Positions 49,905-60,639 of a DNA stretch of 64,000 bases are shown in pieces. The notes under the pieces are model-generated. The model did not search any database. It was given only the letters and a program-made list of their open reading frames with translations, and was not told the origin of the DNA. Both the position numbers and the translations under genes were made by a program. Every line of letters begins with the position of its first letter. The first letter of the stretch is position 1. The stretch spans positions 1,778,001 to 1,842,000 of the forward strand of contig NW_018344185.1 of assembly GCF_002099425.1 (NCBI RefSeq), read 5' to 3'. The DNA is from Phascolarctos cinereus (Eukaryota > Chordata > Mammalia > Diprotodontia > Phascolarctidae).

Positions 49905-50962
49905 TTCTGACACCATATACCAAGATAAGGTCAAATAGATACATGATTTAGACATAAAGGGTGATATTATAAGCAAATAAGGAGAACAAGGAATAGTTGA
50001 CCTGTCAGATCTACAGAGAAGGGAAGAATTTATGAGCAAACAAGAGATAGAGAACATTATGAAATGCAAAATGGATCATTTTGATTACATTAAATTAAAA
50101 AGGTTTTGTACAAAAAAAAAAACCTCAATGCAACCAAGATTTAAAGGAAAGCAGACAGATGGGAAACAATTTTTACAACTAGTGTTTCTGATAAAGGCCT
50201 CATTTCTCAAATATATAGGGAACTGAATCAAATTTATGAGAATACAAGTCATTCCCCAATTGATAAATGGTCAAAGTTTTCAGATGAAGAAAGGAAAGCT
50301 ATCTATAATCATATGGAAAAAGCTCTAAATAACTATTGACTAGAGAAATGCCTATTAGAACAACTCTGAGGTACTATCTTATTCTTGTCAGATTGGCTAA
50401 TATGACAGAAAAAGAAAATAATAGATGTTGGAGATTTACTACACTTGGGACAATAATGTATTACAGGTGGAGTTGTGAACTGAGCAAACCACTCTGGAAA
50501 GCAACTTAGAAATATGCTCAAAGGGCAACCAAACTGTGCATATCCTTTTTTCCAGCAATACCACTCCTAGGTCTGTATTACGAAGAGATCACAAAAAAGG
50601 GAAAAGCTCTTTTTGTGCTGGCAAAGAAGTAAAATTGAGAGAATGCCCATGAGTTGGGGAATGGCTAAAGAAGTTGTAGTATATGAATGTAATGATATAC
50701 TATTGTGCTAACAAATGATGAGTGGGAAGATTTCAGAAAAACCTGGAAACACTTATGTGAATGGATGCAGAGTGAAGTGTGCAGAACCAGGAGAGCATTG
50801 TACAATGGCAACATTGTGTAATGATCAACTATGATTGACTTAACTCTTCTCAGCAATACAATGGATCCATGACAATTCCAAAAGACTCATAATGGAAGCT
50901 GCTATCCACATCCAAAGGGCTATGAAGTCTGAATGCAGATTGAAGCACGCAAAATTTATCTT
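49905..50962 (+). mobile_element. L1 ORF2 C-terminal fragment (plus)
   Basis: It starts at the ACACCATATACCAAGATAAG block. It has TCAGATCTACAGAGAAGGGA, KQEIENIMKCKMDHFDYIKL (open 50032-50226), then the knuckle region and GCTATCCACATCCAAAGGGC. Many breaks. It is probably the inverted part of the insertion whose 3' end is at 49830. Confidence 0.85.
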
Positions 50963-52380
50963 AAAGGACAAAAGATTGAATATCAAGGGAATCAGTGAAA
51001 AAGTGTGAAGGAAGGCAGCCTAGCAGTACCAGATTTTAAGGTGTATTACAAAGTAGTAATCATAAAAATAATCTGGTACTGGCTAAGAAACAGAGTGGTG
51101 GATCAGTGGACTAGATTTGGTTAACAATATATAGCAGCAAATGTCTAGAGTAAGCTACTGTTTGAGAAACCCCAAGAACCTAGCTTTTAGGAGTTAGAAC
51201 TCACAATTGAACAAAAATTTCTGGGAAAATTGGAAAGTAATTTGGAAGAAATTAGACATAGACCAACATCTCATATCTATATTAAGATAAAGTCAAAAGG
51301 GATAAATGATTTAGACATAAAGGGCAATATCATAAATAAACTAGGGGGAGAATGGAAACATGTACTTGTTAGATCTATGGGATATAAGGAAGAAAGTTGA
51401 AGGTCAAATAGAGAAAGAGAGTGCCACAGGAAGTAAAACAGATAATTTTGATTACATGAAATTGAAAGACTTGCACAAATGAAACTAATGCTGCCAAAAT
51501 TAGGGGAAAAAACAGGAAACTGGTTGAGAGAATTTATAGCATATTTCTGTGACAAATTTCTCATTTCTCAAATATATACAGAACTGAGCCAAATTTATTT
51601 TAAAAAGCCATTGTTTAATTGATAAATGGTCAAGTGATATGAAGAGGTAGTTTTCAGAACAAGAAATCAAAGATATCAATGGTCACTAGAAATATGCCTT
51701 AAATCACTGTTTTTAGACAAATGCATATAAAAACCAAACCTAGTTACTACCTCACATTTATCAGAATGGCTAATGTGACAGAAAAGGAAAATGGCAGACG
51801 CTGGTGGTAATGTGGAAAAAATGTGACTTTAATGCACTGTTGATAGAATTGTGGACTGGTCTAAACATTCTGTAGAATGATTTAGAACTGCACCCAAAGA
51901 GTTAGTAAGCTGTGCATACCCTTTGACTGAGCAATAACACTACCAAATCTGTATCCCAAAGAGATCAAAGAAAAGAGGAAAGGGCCTATTTTTATTAAAA
52001 AAATATTTGTAACTGCTCTTTTTCTGGTATCAAATAATTGGAAATTGAGAGGATGCCCATCAATTAAAGACTGACTGAACAAGTTGTGGTATGTGATTGT
52101 GATGGAATACTATGGGAGATGACAAGCAGGAAGGTTTCCAGAAAATCTGGGAAGACTTATATGAACTGATGCAGAATCAAGGGAGAAGAACCAGGAGAAC
52201 ATTGTACACAATTACATCAATACTATGTATTGATGATCAACTATAATCAACTTTGAACAATTTAACTACTCTGATAAGACAATGATGTAGGACAATTACA
52301 GAGGACCCATGATTAACAATGCTATTCATCTCCAGAAAGAGAGCTGATCAACTTGGTGTGCAGTTTAAAGTATATTACAG
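50963..52380 (+). mobile_element. Second L1 ORF2 C-terminal fragment (plus)
   Basis: It restarts upstream in ORF2 (AAAGGACAAAAGATTGAATA, equal to the KRSRISKELMK region). It runs through TGGTACTGGCTAAGAAACAG and GGATGCCCATCAATTAAAGA, to past the stop (GTGTGCAGTTTAAAGTATAT). It duplicates the content of 49905-50962 but is a different, more decayed copy. Confidence 0.85.
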
Positions 52381-52833
52381 ACATGATTTTAGGAGGCATG
52401 ATGAGTTTGAGATGCCTATTGGATTTCCAGGTGTCATGGTAACATACATACCTTTCCTAAAATGTGGTATGCAGAACAAAATACTTTACTCCAGATGTGA
52501 TCTGAATAGAGAAAAGTATGTATTCCTTAATAATCTGACTCGGGACAAACTACAAAGCTTTCCAGCTCCATTCTCTTCCTTTCATATGAAAACTGGGGAA
52601 ATAATTCTGCAGCACTTCTCCTATTCTCCAGAGTCTTTCAAAAATCAGTGCCAGTGCAAAAATATTGTCAATGACAATGCATCAGCAGTAAAATCTGCCA
52701 TGTTTTGTCAAACATGGCTAATGGAATGTGTATTTTCACTTGAAAGTTAAGTCTTTACAAAAATTTTTATAGTATCTGTAATAAGACTAGGGAGTCACTT
52801 AAAAGTGACAAAAAAATTTAAAAGATGATCAAT
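52381..52833. other. Unassigned interval; possible L3-type relic
   Basis: AAATGTGGTATGCAGAACAA then ACTCCAGATGTGATCTGA (about 52460-52505) resembles an old CR1/L3-type 3' block. A 143-codon open frame (52319-52750) starts inside L1 3' sequence and has no recognisable domain. Confidence 0.3.
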
Positions 52834-53089
52834 AAAATATTTCCTTTTTTTAATAGTAAATCTATTTATTTATTTTTAGTTTGCAACATTCACTTCCATA
52901 GGATTTTGAGTTCCAAATTTTCTCCCCATCCCTCCCCTCCCTCACTTCAAGATAGCATGCAAATTGATATAGGTTCAACATATACAATCATATTAAACCC
53001 ATTTTCACTTAGTTATATTGTAAAGAAGAATTTGAAACAATGAGAGAAACCACAAGAAAGATGAAACAAAAGAGAGAGAGAGAGCAATT

Positions 53090-53800
53090 AATTTTTTTCT
53101 ATCTTTCCATGGCCCTTTATTATATGTAATTTTTATTACATCGTGACCTGAAAAGGATATATTTAATATTTCTGCCCTTATGAATTGAATTATGAGGCTT
53201 TTATGCCATAGTACACAGTTAGTTTTTGTGTATGTGCCATGTACTGCTGAGAAAAAATTATCTTCCTTTCTATCCTTATTCAATTTTCTCCAGAGGTATA
53301 TCATATCTAACTTTTTCTAAGATTTTATTCAACTCCTTAATTTCTTTCTTTATTTTGTGGTTAGATTTATCTAGTTCAGAGAGGGTGTGGTTAAGGTCCC
53401 CCATTAGTATAGTTTTGCTTTCTATTTCTTCCTGTAACTTTCTGAACTTGTCCTCTAAGAATTTAGATGCTATACCACTTGGTGCATATGTTTAGCAATG
53501 ATATTACTTCATTGTCTATGGTGCCTTTTAGCAGGATGTAGTTTCCTTTCTTCTCTCTTTTAAATAGATTTATTTTTGCTTTGTCTGAGATCAGGATTGC
53601 TACCCCTGCTTTCCATATTCTGCTTATGCTTTTTACCTTTACTCTGTGCGTATCCCTCTGTTTTCAATGTGTTCGTAGTAAACCGCATATTGTAGATTTA
53701 TGGTTTTTAATCCATTCTGCTATCCGCTTCCATTTTATGGGAGAATTCATCCAATTCACATTCACAGTTATGATTACTATCTATGATTTTCTCTCCATCC
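53090..53800 (-). pseudogene. L1 ORF2 endonuclease remnant
   Basis: Open at 53304-53005: MIYLWRKLNKDRKEDNFFSA, VHGTYTKTNCVLWHKSLI and FSGHDVIKITYNKGPWKDRK (SDH position changed to SGH). Upstream, a GGDLN equivalent and the start of ORF2 (53600-53800) are visible in broken frames. It ends at the deletion junction at about 53087. Confidence 0.8.
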
Positions 53801-54359
53801 TATTCCATTCCCCTCCTTTTTATGCTTTTTTTTCTCCTTTCTCCCTTTCCCTTCTCACTACAGTTTTGCTTTTGACCACAGCCTCCCTCAATCTTCCTTC
53901 CTTTCTATCAGCCTCCTCCCTTTTCTTTCCCCTTTCCCTTCCTACTACCTATAGGGCAAATTCAATTTCTATCCTGACTATGTCATTTCCTCCTTGAGTT
54001 AAATCTGATGAGAACAAGGTTGAAACAATACTCCTCTCCCTCCCTTCTTTTCCACTACTGTAATATGTCTTTGTGCCTCTTCATGTGATGTAATTTAGAC
54101 TTTTCTGCCTCCTACTTTCCTCTTCTCCTGGTATAATACCTTTTCATCACTTAATTAGTTTTTTAAAAAATCATCGCATCAAAGTTAATTTATACTCACA
54201 CCCTCTATGTACATTCCTTCTACATTTTGCAATAAAGATACAGTTCTCTCAAGAATTACAAGTATCATCTTCCTATGTGGGGATGTAAACAGTTTGCTCT
54301 TATTGAATAACGTGTTCTTTTTTCCTTTCCTGTTTACATTTTTATGCCTCTCTTGAGTC

Positions 54360-55030
54360 CTGCATTTGAAGATCAAATTTTCCTTTGAGCTCATCAGGAG
54401 GGTCTGGACGTCCCCTATCTCATTGAATGTCCACTCCTCACCTGAAAGATTATGCTCAATTTTAGTGGGTAGTTGATCCTTGGTTGTAATCCAAGCCTTA
54501 TGTGATATCATATTCCAAGCCTTCTGATATTTTAATATGGAAGTTGCAAGGTCCTGTGTAATCCTGACTGCAGTTCCATGATATCTGAATTCTTTCTTCC
54601 TGGCTGCTTGCAGGATTTTATCCTTGACCTGATAATTCTGGAATTTGACTACAATATTCGTTGACATGTTCAATTTGGGATCTCTTTCAAGAGGTGATTG
54701 GTGGATTCTTTTGAGAACTATTTTACCCTCTGGTTCTAGGGCCTCAGGGTAGTTTTCCTTGATGATCTCCTGAAAGATGCTGTCCAGGCTCTCTTTTTCA
54801 TCATGGCTTTCAGGTAGACCACTAATTCTTAAGTTATTTCTCCTGGATCTATTTTCCAAGTTAGTTGTTTTTCCAATGAGGAATTTAACATTTTCTTCTA
54901 TTTTTTCTTCTTTTGCTTTTGTTTTACTTATTCTTGATTTTTCATAGATTTATCAGTCTCCACTACCCAATTCTAATTTTTAAGGAAGTATTTTTTTCAG
55001 TTAAGTTGGCTTTTGTACCTCCTTTCAGTT
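54360..55030 (-). pseudogene. L1 ORF1 of the deleted L1
   Basis: Open at 54859-54185 (224 codons) from MENRSRRNNLRISGLPESHD. It has the RRM-like region (ENYPEALEPEGKIVLKRIHQ, NIVVKFQNYQVKDKILQAAR) and the C-terminal domain (GTAVRITQDLATSILKYQKA). The upstream coiled coil (to about 55030) is decayed. This is one of the better preserved L1 ORF1 C-terminal halves here. Confidence 0.88.
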
Positions 55031-55717
55031 AGTTTTTTTCCTCTCATCTTTTCAATGAGATCATAGAGAGACACTGTCCCATACTTTTTGTGCTAGGGGC
55101 TAGGGGCCCAGTGTGCTGGAGCCTCTGGTGCTGCTAGCTGGAGGCTTTAGGGGTCTAGTAGCATACTTGGTGTTGAGTTGGAGCTGGTGATGGTGGCTAG
55201 TGTATGCTTAGGCCAGGTGGGGGTTTTCTACATTTCCACAGGGCTACAATTAAGCTCTCAGGGTGGGAGTGCTCTGGCTGCTGCAGGTCACCTCCTCTCC
55301 CAGGGCTGTGCTAAAATGCTGCTGCTTGACACTTGCTGGCGACCATGGTGGTTCTCCATACTGGCATCTACTTATTCCCCTGGATGTGCCTAAGGATAGT
55401 CTTGGTGTTGGTGCTTGCCTGCTTCACCATGCTAGGGCTCAGAATCTCCTGCTGGTTTGCTGAGGTGGGGCTTGCCCCTGGCTTGCCAGGATGCCTGCCT
55501 CCTGTATTCATCCCCTTCAGCCATAGCAAGAAGGGCCTTTCCCATTAATCCCTCTAGCTTCAGGAGCTAAAAGTGTACTGCACCTAATTTTTCTGCTGGC
55601 TCCACTCTTCCAGGATTTTTTTCTGGAGTGGCATTTTCTGAGTTTTTCAAGGATGGTGAGAGCAACTTTGTGCTTACTCAGCTATCTTGGCTCCAACAAA
55701 ACATTTCTTAAAAACCA

Positions 55718-55945
55718 AATGAATAATAGCTAGAATTTGTACAGCACTTTAATGTTTCCAAAGCACTTTATAAATGCTATCTAAATTTGTTCTCATAATA
55801 TCCTTGAAAGAGTAGGTGACATTATTATCCCCTTTAATAGATGAAGAATTTGAGGTAGGAAGAGATTAGGTAATTTGTCCAGGTCACGCAGCTAATAAGT
55901 GTCTCAGACCAAATTTAAGTTCAAATCTTCTTGATAATGTACCTA
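55718..55945 (-). mobile_element. Ther-1/MIR CORE-SINE (antisense)
   Basis: AATAATAGCTAGAATTTGTA, CAAAGCACTTTATAAATGCT, TAATAGATGAAGAATTTGAG and CAGGTCACGCAGCTAATAAG follow the reversed Ther-1 pattern. Confidence 0.85.
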
Positions 55946-55984
55946 TATTTAGGGTCATTATTCTATACATTTTATCACTTAGCT

Positions 55985-56095
55985 GTATGCATATACATAC
56001 GTATATGTATATATATACATACAACTATATATATGTTTGTGTGTATGTGTGTATGTATAAACATTATACACACATACATATACATAGCGTATTGA
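55985..56095. repeat. (TATG)n/(TACA)n microsatellite
   Basis: ATACATACGTATATGTATAT-type runs, with partial dyad symmetry. Confidence 0.85.
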
Positions 56096-56099
56096 GTAT

Positions 56100-56638
56100 T
56101 CAGGTAGAACTAGCACTTCTGGTATGAAGGCTTGCCAAGCTGCTCATCATTCAGGGCTGTTCATCCACCTTTGGTGTCTACCTTTTAACCAAATCTGTGG
56201 CTCCAAGAAGCTGTAGAATGCACAGCACCCACACTTTGACAAAACCAACTTGGCAAATGGGCTAAATCAGATTGAGGGTAACTGACAGGCCCCAAACATG
56301 TTGGTGAGGTAGGGGGATATCTACCGCAAGCATGTGAAGACTTCCCCAGGCAGAATAGGATGATGAGAAAAATTTGTTCCAATGGCCGTGAAGGTGACTG
56401 AAGCCATTGCTATGGAACACAAACAGCTGGGTTAGATATGGAAGACACTAAGGTCATCCATCCACTGCATCCTTTACCGTTACCAGTCCTTTTGTCTTGC
56501 CACTGAACTTCAATGATTCTAGAAGGAGTGAGGCTGAAGACTTTTTTGCAAATCTGCCTCTTTTAAATTCAATTCACATGCAAGTTACAACCTGTGATGT
56601 CATTGTTCCTCTTTGAAACAGAGGACTAAGAACAGTAT
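56100..56638 (+). mobile_element. RTE-type LINE 3' end
   Basis: GGGCTGTTCATCCACCTTTG, GTGGCTCCAAGAAGCTGTAG, CTGGGTTAGATATGGAAGAC and GTCTTGCCACTGAACTTCAA lead to TGTGATGTCATTGTTCCTCT then TTGAAACAGAGGACTAAGAA. This end corresponds to the 25205-25250 RTE terminus. Non-coding in this part. Confidence 0.7.
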
Positions 56639-56758
56639 ATACATGTATGTATATACACATATGTGTGTACACATATTCTCATACATATACACATATATGT
56701 TTATGTATATATATACGTATATAAGTTTATATATGTATGTGTATGTGTATGTATCAGT
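56639..56758. repeat. (TATA/TATG)n microsatellite
   Basis: TATACATGTATGTATATACA-type sequence, grown from the 3' end of the RTE fragment. Confidence 0.85.
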
Positions 56759-56809
56759 GCAGGTTGTACTTCCTCCACAACTAGGTATTTTATGGGTTTT
56801 CTAGAACAT

Positions 56810-56928
56810 CAGACTTTATGTGACTTGCCCTGAGTTAAACAGCCAGTAGATAACAGAAGTGGGACTTGAACTCAGGTCTTCTTGGCTCCAAGACCTGCTT
56901 TCCATCCATTTTGGCACACTGCTTCTTG
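56810..56928 (-). mobile_element. MIR (antisense)
   Basis: TTATGTGACTTGCCCTGAGT, GAAGTGGGACTTGAACTCAG and CTCCAAGACCTGCTTTCCAT. Confidence 0.8.
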
Positions 56929-56934
56929 TGGGGT

Positions 56935-56980
56935 TTGCACAGAGTAGGCATTTCATAAGTGTTTATTGATTTGAACTTCT
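56935..56980 (+). mobile_element. L2/MIR3 tail fragment
   Basis: TTTGCACAGAGTAGGCATTT then CATAAGTGTTTATTGATTTG. Confidence 0.55.
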
Positions 56981-56999
56981 TTTTGATGGCTGATTACGG

Positions 57000-57212
57000 C
57001 AAGGACTTTATTCAATCAATCGCATTCAACTTGTATATATTAGGCATCTACTATGTGCCATGCCCTATACATACAAAGAAAGGGCAAAAACATTGTCCCT
57101 GCTCTCAAGGAGTTCGCATTCTATGAGAAAGACAACATGCAACGAACTAAGTATAAATACGATATATAAAGATAAATTGGGGATAGCCTTAGAGGAAAGA
57201 AACTAAGGTTTA
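57000..57212 (+). repeat. Ancient dispersed repeat (ACTATGTGCCATGCCCTA type)
   Basis: TCTACTATGTGCCATGCCCT, AAGAAAGGGCAAAAACATTG, CTCTCAAGGAGTTCGCATTC and AGACAACATGCAACGAACTA. The same order is seen at 60640-60830. Family not named with confidence. Confidence 0.6.
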
Positions 57213-57399
57213 AAAAGATAATGATTCTTCAAATTGTGAATGCCTGATACTTTTTATACCTCTTTCTGCTTGGCTTTTTGTCATGTTACTATTTTTAACC
57301 TCTTCATAGAACTCTGAGCAGGACTGAGAAGAGGTAGAATACTAGTTTCTATGCTGTCTACTTCACGAGCAATTCAAAGTAGTTTTCTGTAATAGACAA

Positions 57400-57575
57400 C
57401 TAAAATGGCCATTCAAAAGTCAAATTCCCACCATTCCTCAAAATCCCAGTTCAAAAATACTTTTGCTCTATGTTGATTTCCGTGATAACCATAACTGACC
57501 TTTCTTTTGTCTGAAAGCTTGGACTTTATGGTACATTTCTTAGCTATACCACACACGATACTTCATTTTTTCCTC
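57400..57575 (+). mobile_element. L2 LINE, part 1 (interrupted)
   Basis: CCACCATTCCTCAAAATCCC, then AACTGACCTTTCTTTTGTCT and TAGCTATACCACACACGATA match the L2 3' coding/UTR order. It resumes at 58149. Confidence 0.65.
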
Positions 57576-57589
57576 TTTATATGTATATG

Positions 57590-57810
57590 TTTATATATAG
57601 ATAGATGGATAAATAGATATAGTATCAATTGCTATATATAAATATAGAGTATCACTATATATCTATATATAGTCTCTATATATAGTATCAATCAATCTTG
57701 TATCAATTCTACTATTTTATATGTATGTATTTATCTGTATGTGCATATATATGTACACACACATTTATATATACATACATGCATACATACATATATACAC
57801 ACACACACAT

Positions 57811-57841
<31 letters not shown>
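57590..57841. repeat. Cluster of TATA, TACA and CA microsatellites
   Basis: TATATAGATAGATGGATAAA, TATAGTATCA reiterated three times (57618-57688), then TACATACATGCATACATACA and (AC)n with (TA)n. Confidence 0.9.
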
Positions 57842-58148
57842 CATTAGAATTGTTACTAGATTTGAAGTCAGGAACACCTGGATTTAAAGTCCACCTCTGT
57901 CACTTTCTAGCTGTGTGACCATAGGCCAATACACCAAGATCTCTGTGTCTTAATTTCCATACCTGTAAAATGGTTATACAAATACTTTAGTGTTTTCATA
58001 TGGATCAGTCAGTCAATCAACAATCATTTATTAAGTAAGCCAAGCATTGTACTGGGCAATGAGGATACAAAGAAAGGCAAAATGGGATCAAATAAGGTAA
58101 TGCAAGTAAAGTTCTTTGCGACCCATAAAACATTATGCAAAATGTCAA
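57842..58148 (+). mobile_element. MIR/Ther-1 SINE, split by another repeat
   Basis: The head and core (57842-57995) have GATTTGAAGTCAGGAACACC, CTAGCTGTGTGACCATAGGC and CCATACCTGTAAAATGG. The tail (58081-58148) has GGGATCAAATAAGGTAATGC then TGCAAAATGTCAATTATTGT. The ancient dispersed repeat (58003-58080) lies between. Confidence 0.7.
58003..58080 (+). repeat. Ancient dispersed repeat fragment inside MIR
   Basis: TCAGTCAGTCAATCAACAAT, CATTTATTAAGTAAGCCAAG, GGGCAATGAGGATACAAAGA. Same family as 57000 and 60640. Confidence 0.55.
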
Positions 58149-58290
58149 TTATTGTATTATCTCCCCAGTTAGACTATAAGTTTTTCTATAGAAACAATGA
58201 TACCGTACTTTTTGAATTCTGATACTCTCACAATACTTGGCACAATGCTCTGCACATAGTAGATACTCAGTAAAGGCTTCTTTCTGTTGT
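58149..58290 (+). mobile_element. L2 LINE, part 2 (3' tail)
   Basis: CCCAGTTAGACTATAAGTTT, then TGGCACAATGCTCTGCACAT and AGTAGATACTCAGTAAAGGC. It fits as the continuation of 57400-57575. Confidence 0.7.
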
Positions 58291-58962
58291 TTTGACAACT
58301 ATGATTAAGATGAAGATGAGGGGATAATCCATCTGTTTATTTCGTTCCTTCCCATTATTCCTGCCCTCCATCATTACCATGGATCATTGACAGCTGATAA
58401 GCTTCTAGTATATCCCAAAAGGCCAATCCCCCAATTCCCATACACATCTTTATAATGTATCTATTCAAAGTTTCAGATTCAGGGAAAATAGACTGCAGGG
58501 ACTCCTGAGATTCTTCTAATCCTGTTTGACTCATTGTATGCTTATCAACTCCAACTGCCTGCTGAAATTGACTGACATCAACAGATCTTTCCCCAGGGAG
58601 TCAAAGGACACCTTCAAGCATGCATATTTTAACAGTTCAGACAAAGAATAGTGAATCCTCCAACAGTGTTGAGCCTGACTATGACAGAACTGTTCTACCA
58701 GATTCACACAGTGGAGATGGAAATGAAAAAGAATGAAGTCTGCCATTTGAACAGATGCACTCAGCTTTAGTCTCTCTCTACTTGGCAGGTTCTATCACTG
58801 GAAGTCCAATGTACCTTTCTGTGAAGAAGTACATTAGTAAGAAAGTGCTCGAACAGAATGTTGGATGAATGTTGGGATTGCTTCTTCAGAAAGAAACTGC
58901 CCCAAATAAGCTTCATCTCTAACCTAAAATTTATACTTATATGAATTCTAGTCTATATTCTA
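58291..58962. other. Unique non-coding interval
   Basis: No recognised repeat or gene. The minus-strand open frame at 58746-58531 has no known domain. Confidence 0.4.
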
Positions 58963-59078
58963 AACTATATTGCTTACTGCCTGTGTGACCTGTAGCTAAA
59001 TCAGTTTCCTCATCTGTAAAAGGGGTTTGGATTACATGGGTGACTAAGGCCCTTTCCAATTCCAAATGTCCAGGATCC
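58963..59078 (+). mobile_element. MIR fragment
   Basis: TTACTGCCTGTGTGACCTGT, CAGTTTCCTCATCTGTAAAA and CCCTTTCCAATTCCAAATGT. Confidence 0.8.
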
Positions 59079-59755
59079 TCTTTGTTTCCTAATTGTTTCC
59101 TCTGTCACTCTTAGGCAGATGCTGTGTCCATCAATTTCAGGATTCTATACTTGTTCTCCATTTCCCCCCATATACATGTTATTTCTTCTCCTTTGTTATT
59201 TCAAAGCTCTCACTAGAGAGTGGATGGGCCACAGTACTATAGGAAAGCAAAACCATATGATTATGACTAATTACTACTAATAATATTAGAAATAAGTGCA
59301 AAGAATCACATTTAAGGTTTGGTCACATTAATTTTTTTTAACAAAAGTTAAATAAACACCATTAGTAAAAGTTTAGTTTGTCTTTAGCCTGAAGGTATAA
59401 AAATGCTTTCTTAAGAAGACCATTTATTTCAGGGTATAATGCAGAGTAATGACCAATCAGCATTCTGTAAGGGAATAAACTATATCATATGAAGTATTTT
59501 GTTTTTCTGGATTTTGGTGGGTACTGAAAAGTGTATATACTTTCACCAAAAAAAAAATAGCAGAAATTATTTTAGTATTTTATTTTATGTGATATGTCAG
59601 GTAATGTTTTAATCGTATATATCTGTCTAATAAATATGAAGCAAATGGGTATATGTACATATTTGTACCTATACATACATGCACATAAATGAACTTTCTG
59701 TAATCATAGGCAAAATCATGAACAATTTCTGAACAAGAGCCTACAAATCAAGTTT
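59079..59755. other. Unassigned non-coding interval
   Basis: No recognised element. Confidence 0.4.
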
Positions 59756-59756
59756 G

Positions 59757-59942
59757 TGGAGCAATACAGAGAATATTGGATTTGGAGCCAGAATACCTGG
59801 ATTTCTATGTTACTACTCTACTTACGATATGATGCTGGGCAAGTCAATCCAACTTTCTGTGAATTAATTTCCTCATCAACAAAATAAGGAGGTAGAATAG
59901 ATGACCTCTAAGTCCCCTTCCAGTTTTATATTATATGAAATA
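59757..59942 (+). mobile_element. MIR
   Basis: ATTGGATTTGGAGCCAGAAT, TGATGCTGGGCAAGTCAATC, TTTCCTCATCAACAAAATAA and GATGACCTCTAAGTCCCCTT. Confidence 0.8.
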
Positions 59943-59961
59943 ATAAAATGGATCTATAAAA

Positions 59962-60114
59962 TACTGGGAATTTCAAAAGTCTTCGTGTGGTTTTAAGCTT
60001 TAATAACTTAAAACTGCACTAAGACTTCTGGAATGCCCTTTACTTAAAACTGCACTAATGCATTTTAAGTTTTAATGGCTTAAAATAGCACTAAGACTTT
60101 TGGAACACACTGTA
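59962..60114. mobile_element. Palindromic Tc1/mariner-type MITE with TA flanks
   Basis: The 149-bp body, 59964-60112, is flanked by TA at 59962-59963 and 60113-60114. The ends CTGGGAATTTCAAAAGTCTT and (reversed) CAGTGTGTTCCAAAAGTCTT match at about 15 of 20 positions. Inside, AAAACTGCACTAAGACTT-like words occur repeatedly in both orientations, giving hairpin potential. No coding capacity. Confidence 0.7.
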
Positions 60115-60124
60115 TTTAATAAAA

Positions 60125-60378
60125 TGATGAAAGAAATTGGGCATAACTATATAACATGAGCCTCAGAGTCAGAAAGACATAGGTATAATATGAGTCCCAT
60201 CTCTGATGCATACTAGGTATGTGACTCTTGGCAAGTCACTTAAACTCTCATTACCTTCAGGAAAATCTGTAAGACAATAAATGAATTCCAGAGCAAGTGT
60301 CATTGTGCATTGGTAGAAGGGAATTTCTGTTTGGGAAGCTCCCTACATCAGTGAAATCAGGGGACCAGTAAAAACTTT
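60125..60378 (+). mobile_element. tRNA-type SINE with GGGAAGCTCCCTA tail
   Basis: GAGCCTCAGAGTCAGAAAGA, TGTGACTCTTGGCAAGTCAC, then a non-MIR tail: GCATTGGTAGAAGGGAATTT, GGGAAGCTCCCTACATCAGT and GAAATCAGGGGACCAG. It differs from the WSINE, MAR1 and Ther-1 tails. Confidence 0.65.
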
Positions 60379-60639
60379 TTTTTTAAAGTCCCTAGTGGCA
60401 TTCACTCTTTCTGATTCTTTCTATATTAACCCGTTCAACTAGTCTCTTACAGCCATAATGCTTTTAAGGAGTATGTTACAATCTAAAGGTGTCAAGTCTC
60501 TTTAAGATATAAGCAGAGGGCCAACCTATTTCAGGCAACAAACCTCTTTGTCTAAGAAACAGGAAGGATAGTTTTGTTTGGTAACAACTAGTGGGAGAGA
60601 CAAATCCACCTGGAAACCCAAAGCACAATGTCAGTCACA
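60379..60639. other. Short unassigned interval
   Basis: Nothing recognised. Confidence 0.4.

Larger units (their letters stand above)
52834..55709 (-). mobile_element. Internally deleted L1 with both ends present
   Basis: On the minus strand: 5' UTR (55697 to about 55040), ORF1 (about 55030-54360), linker, ORF2 endonuclease part (about 53800-53090), then directly the 3' UTR (53085-52847). RT and C-terminal domains are absent (about 3 kb). AAAATATTTCCTT (52834-52846) and AAAACATTTCTT (55698-55709) form a plausible TSD, so it is one insertion. Confidence 0.85.

Noticed and set aside
52319-52750. 143-codon open frame as a possible gene
   Set aside because: It begins in L1 3' sequence, crosses a likely L3-type relic and shows no domain, signal or repeat pattern. 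Most likely chance.
56613-56804. Tyr/Met-rich small frame
   Set aside because: Translation of a TATA/TATG microsatellite.
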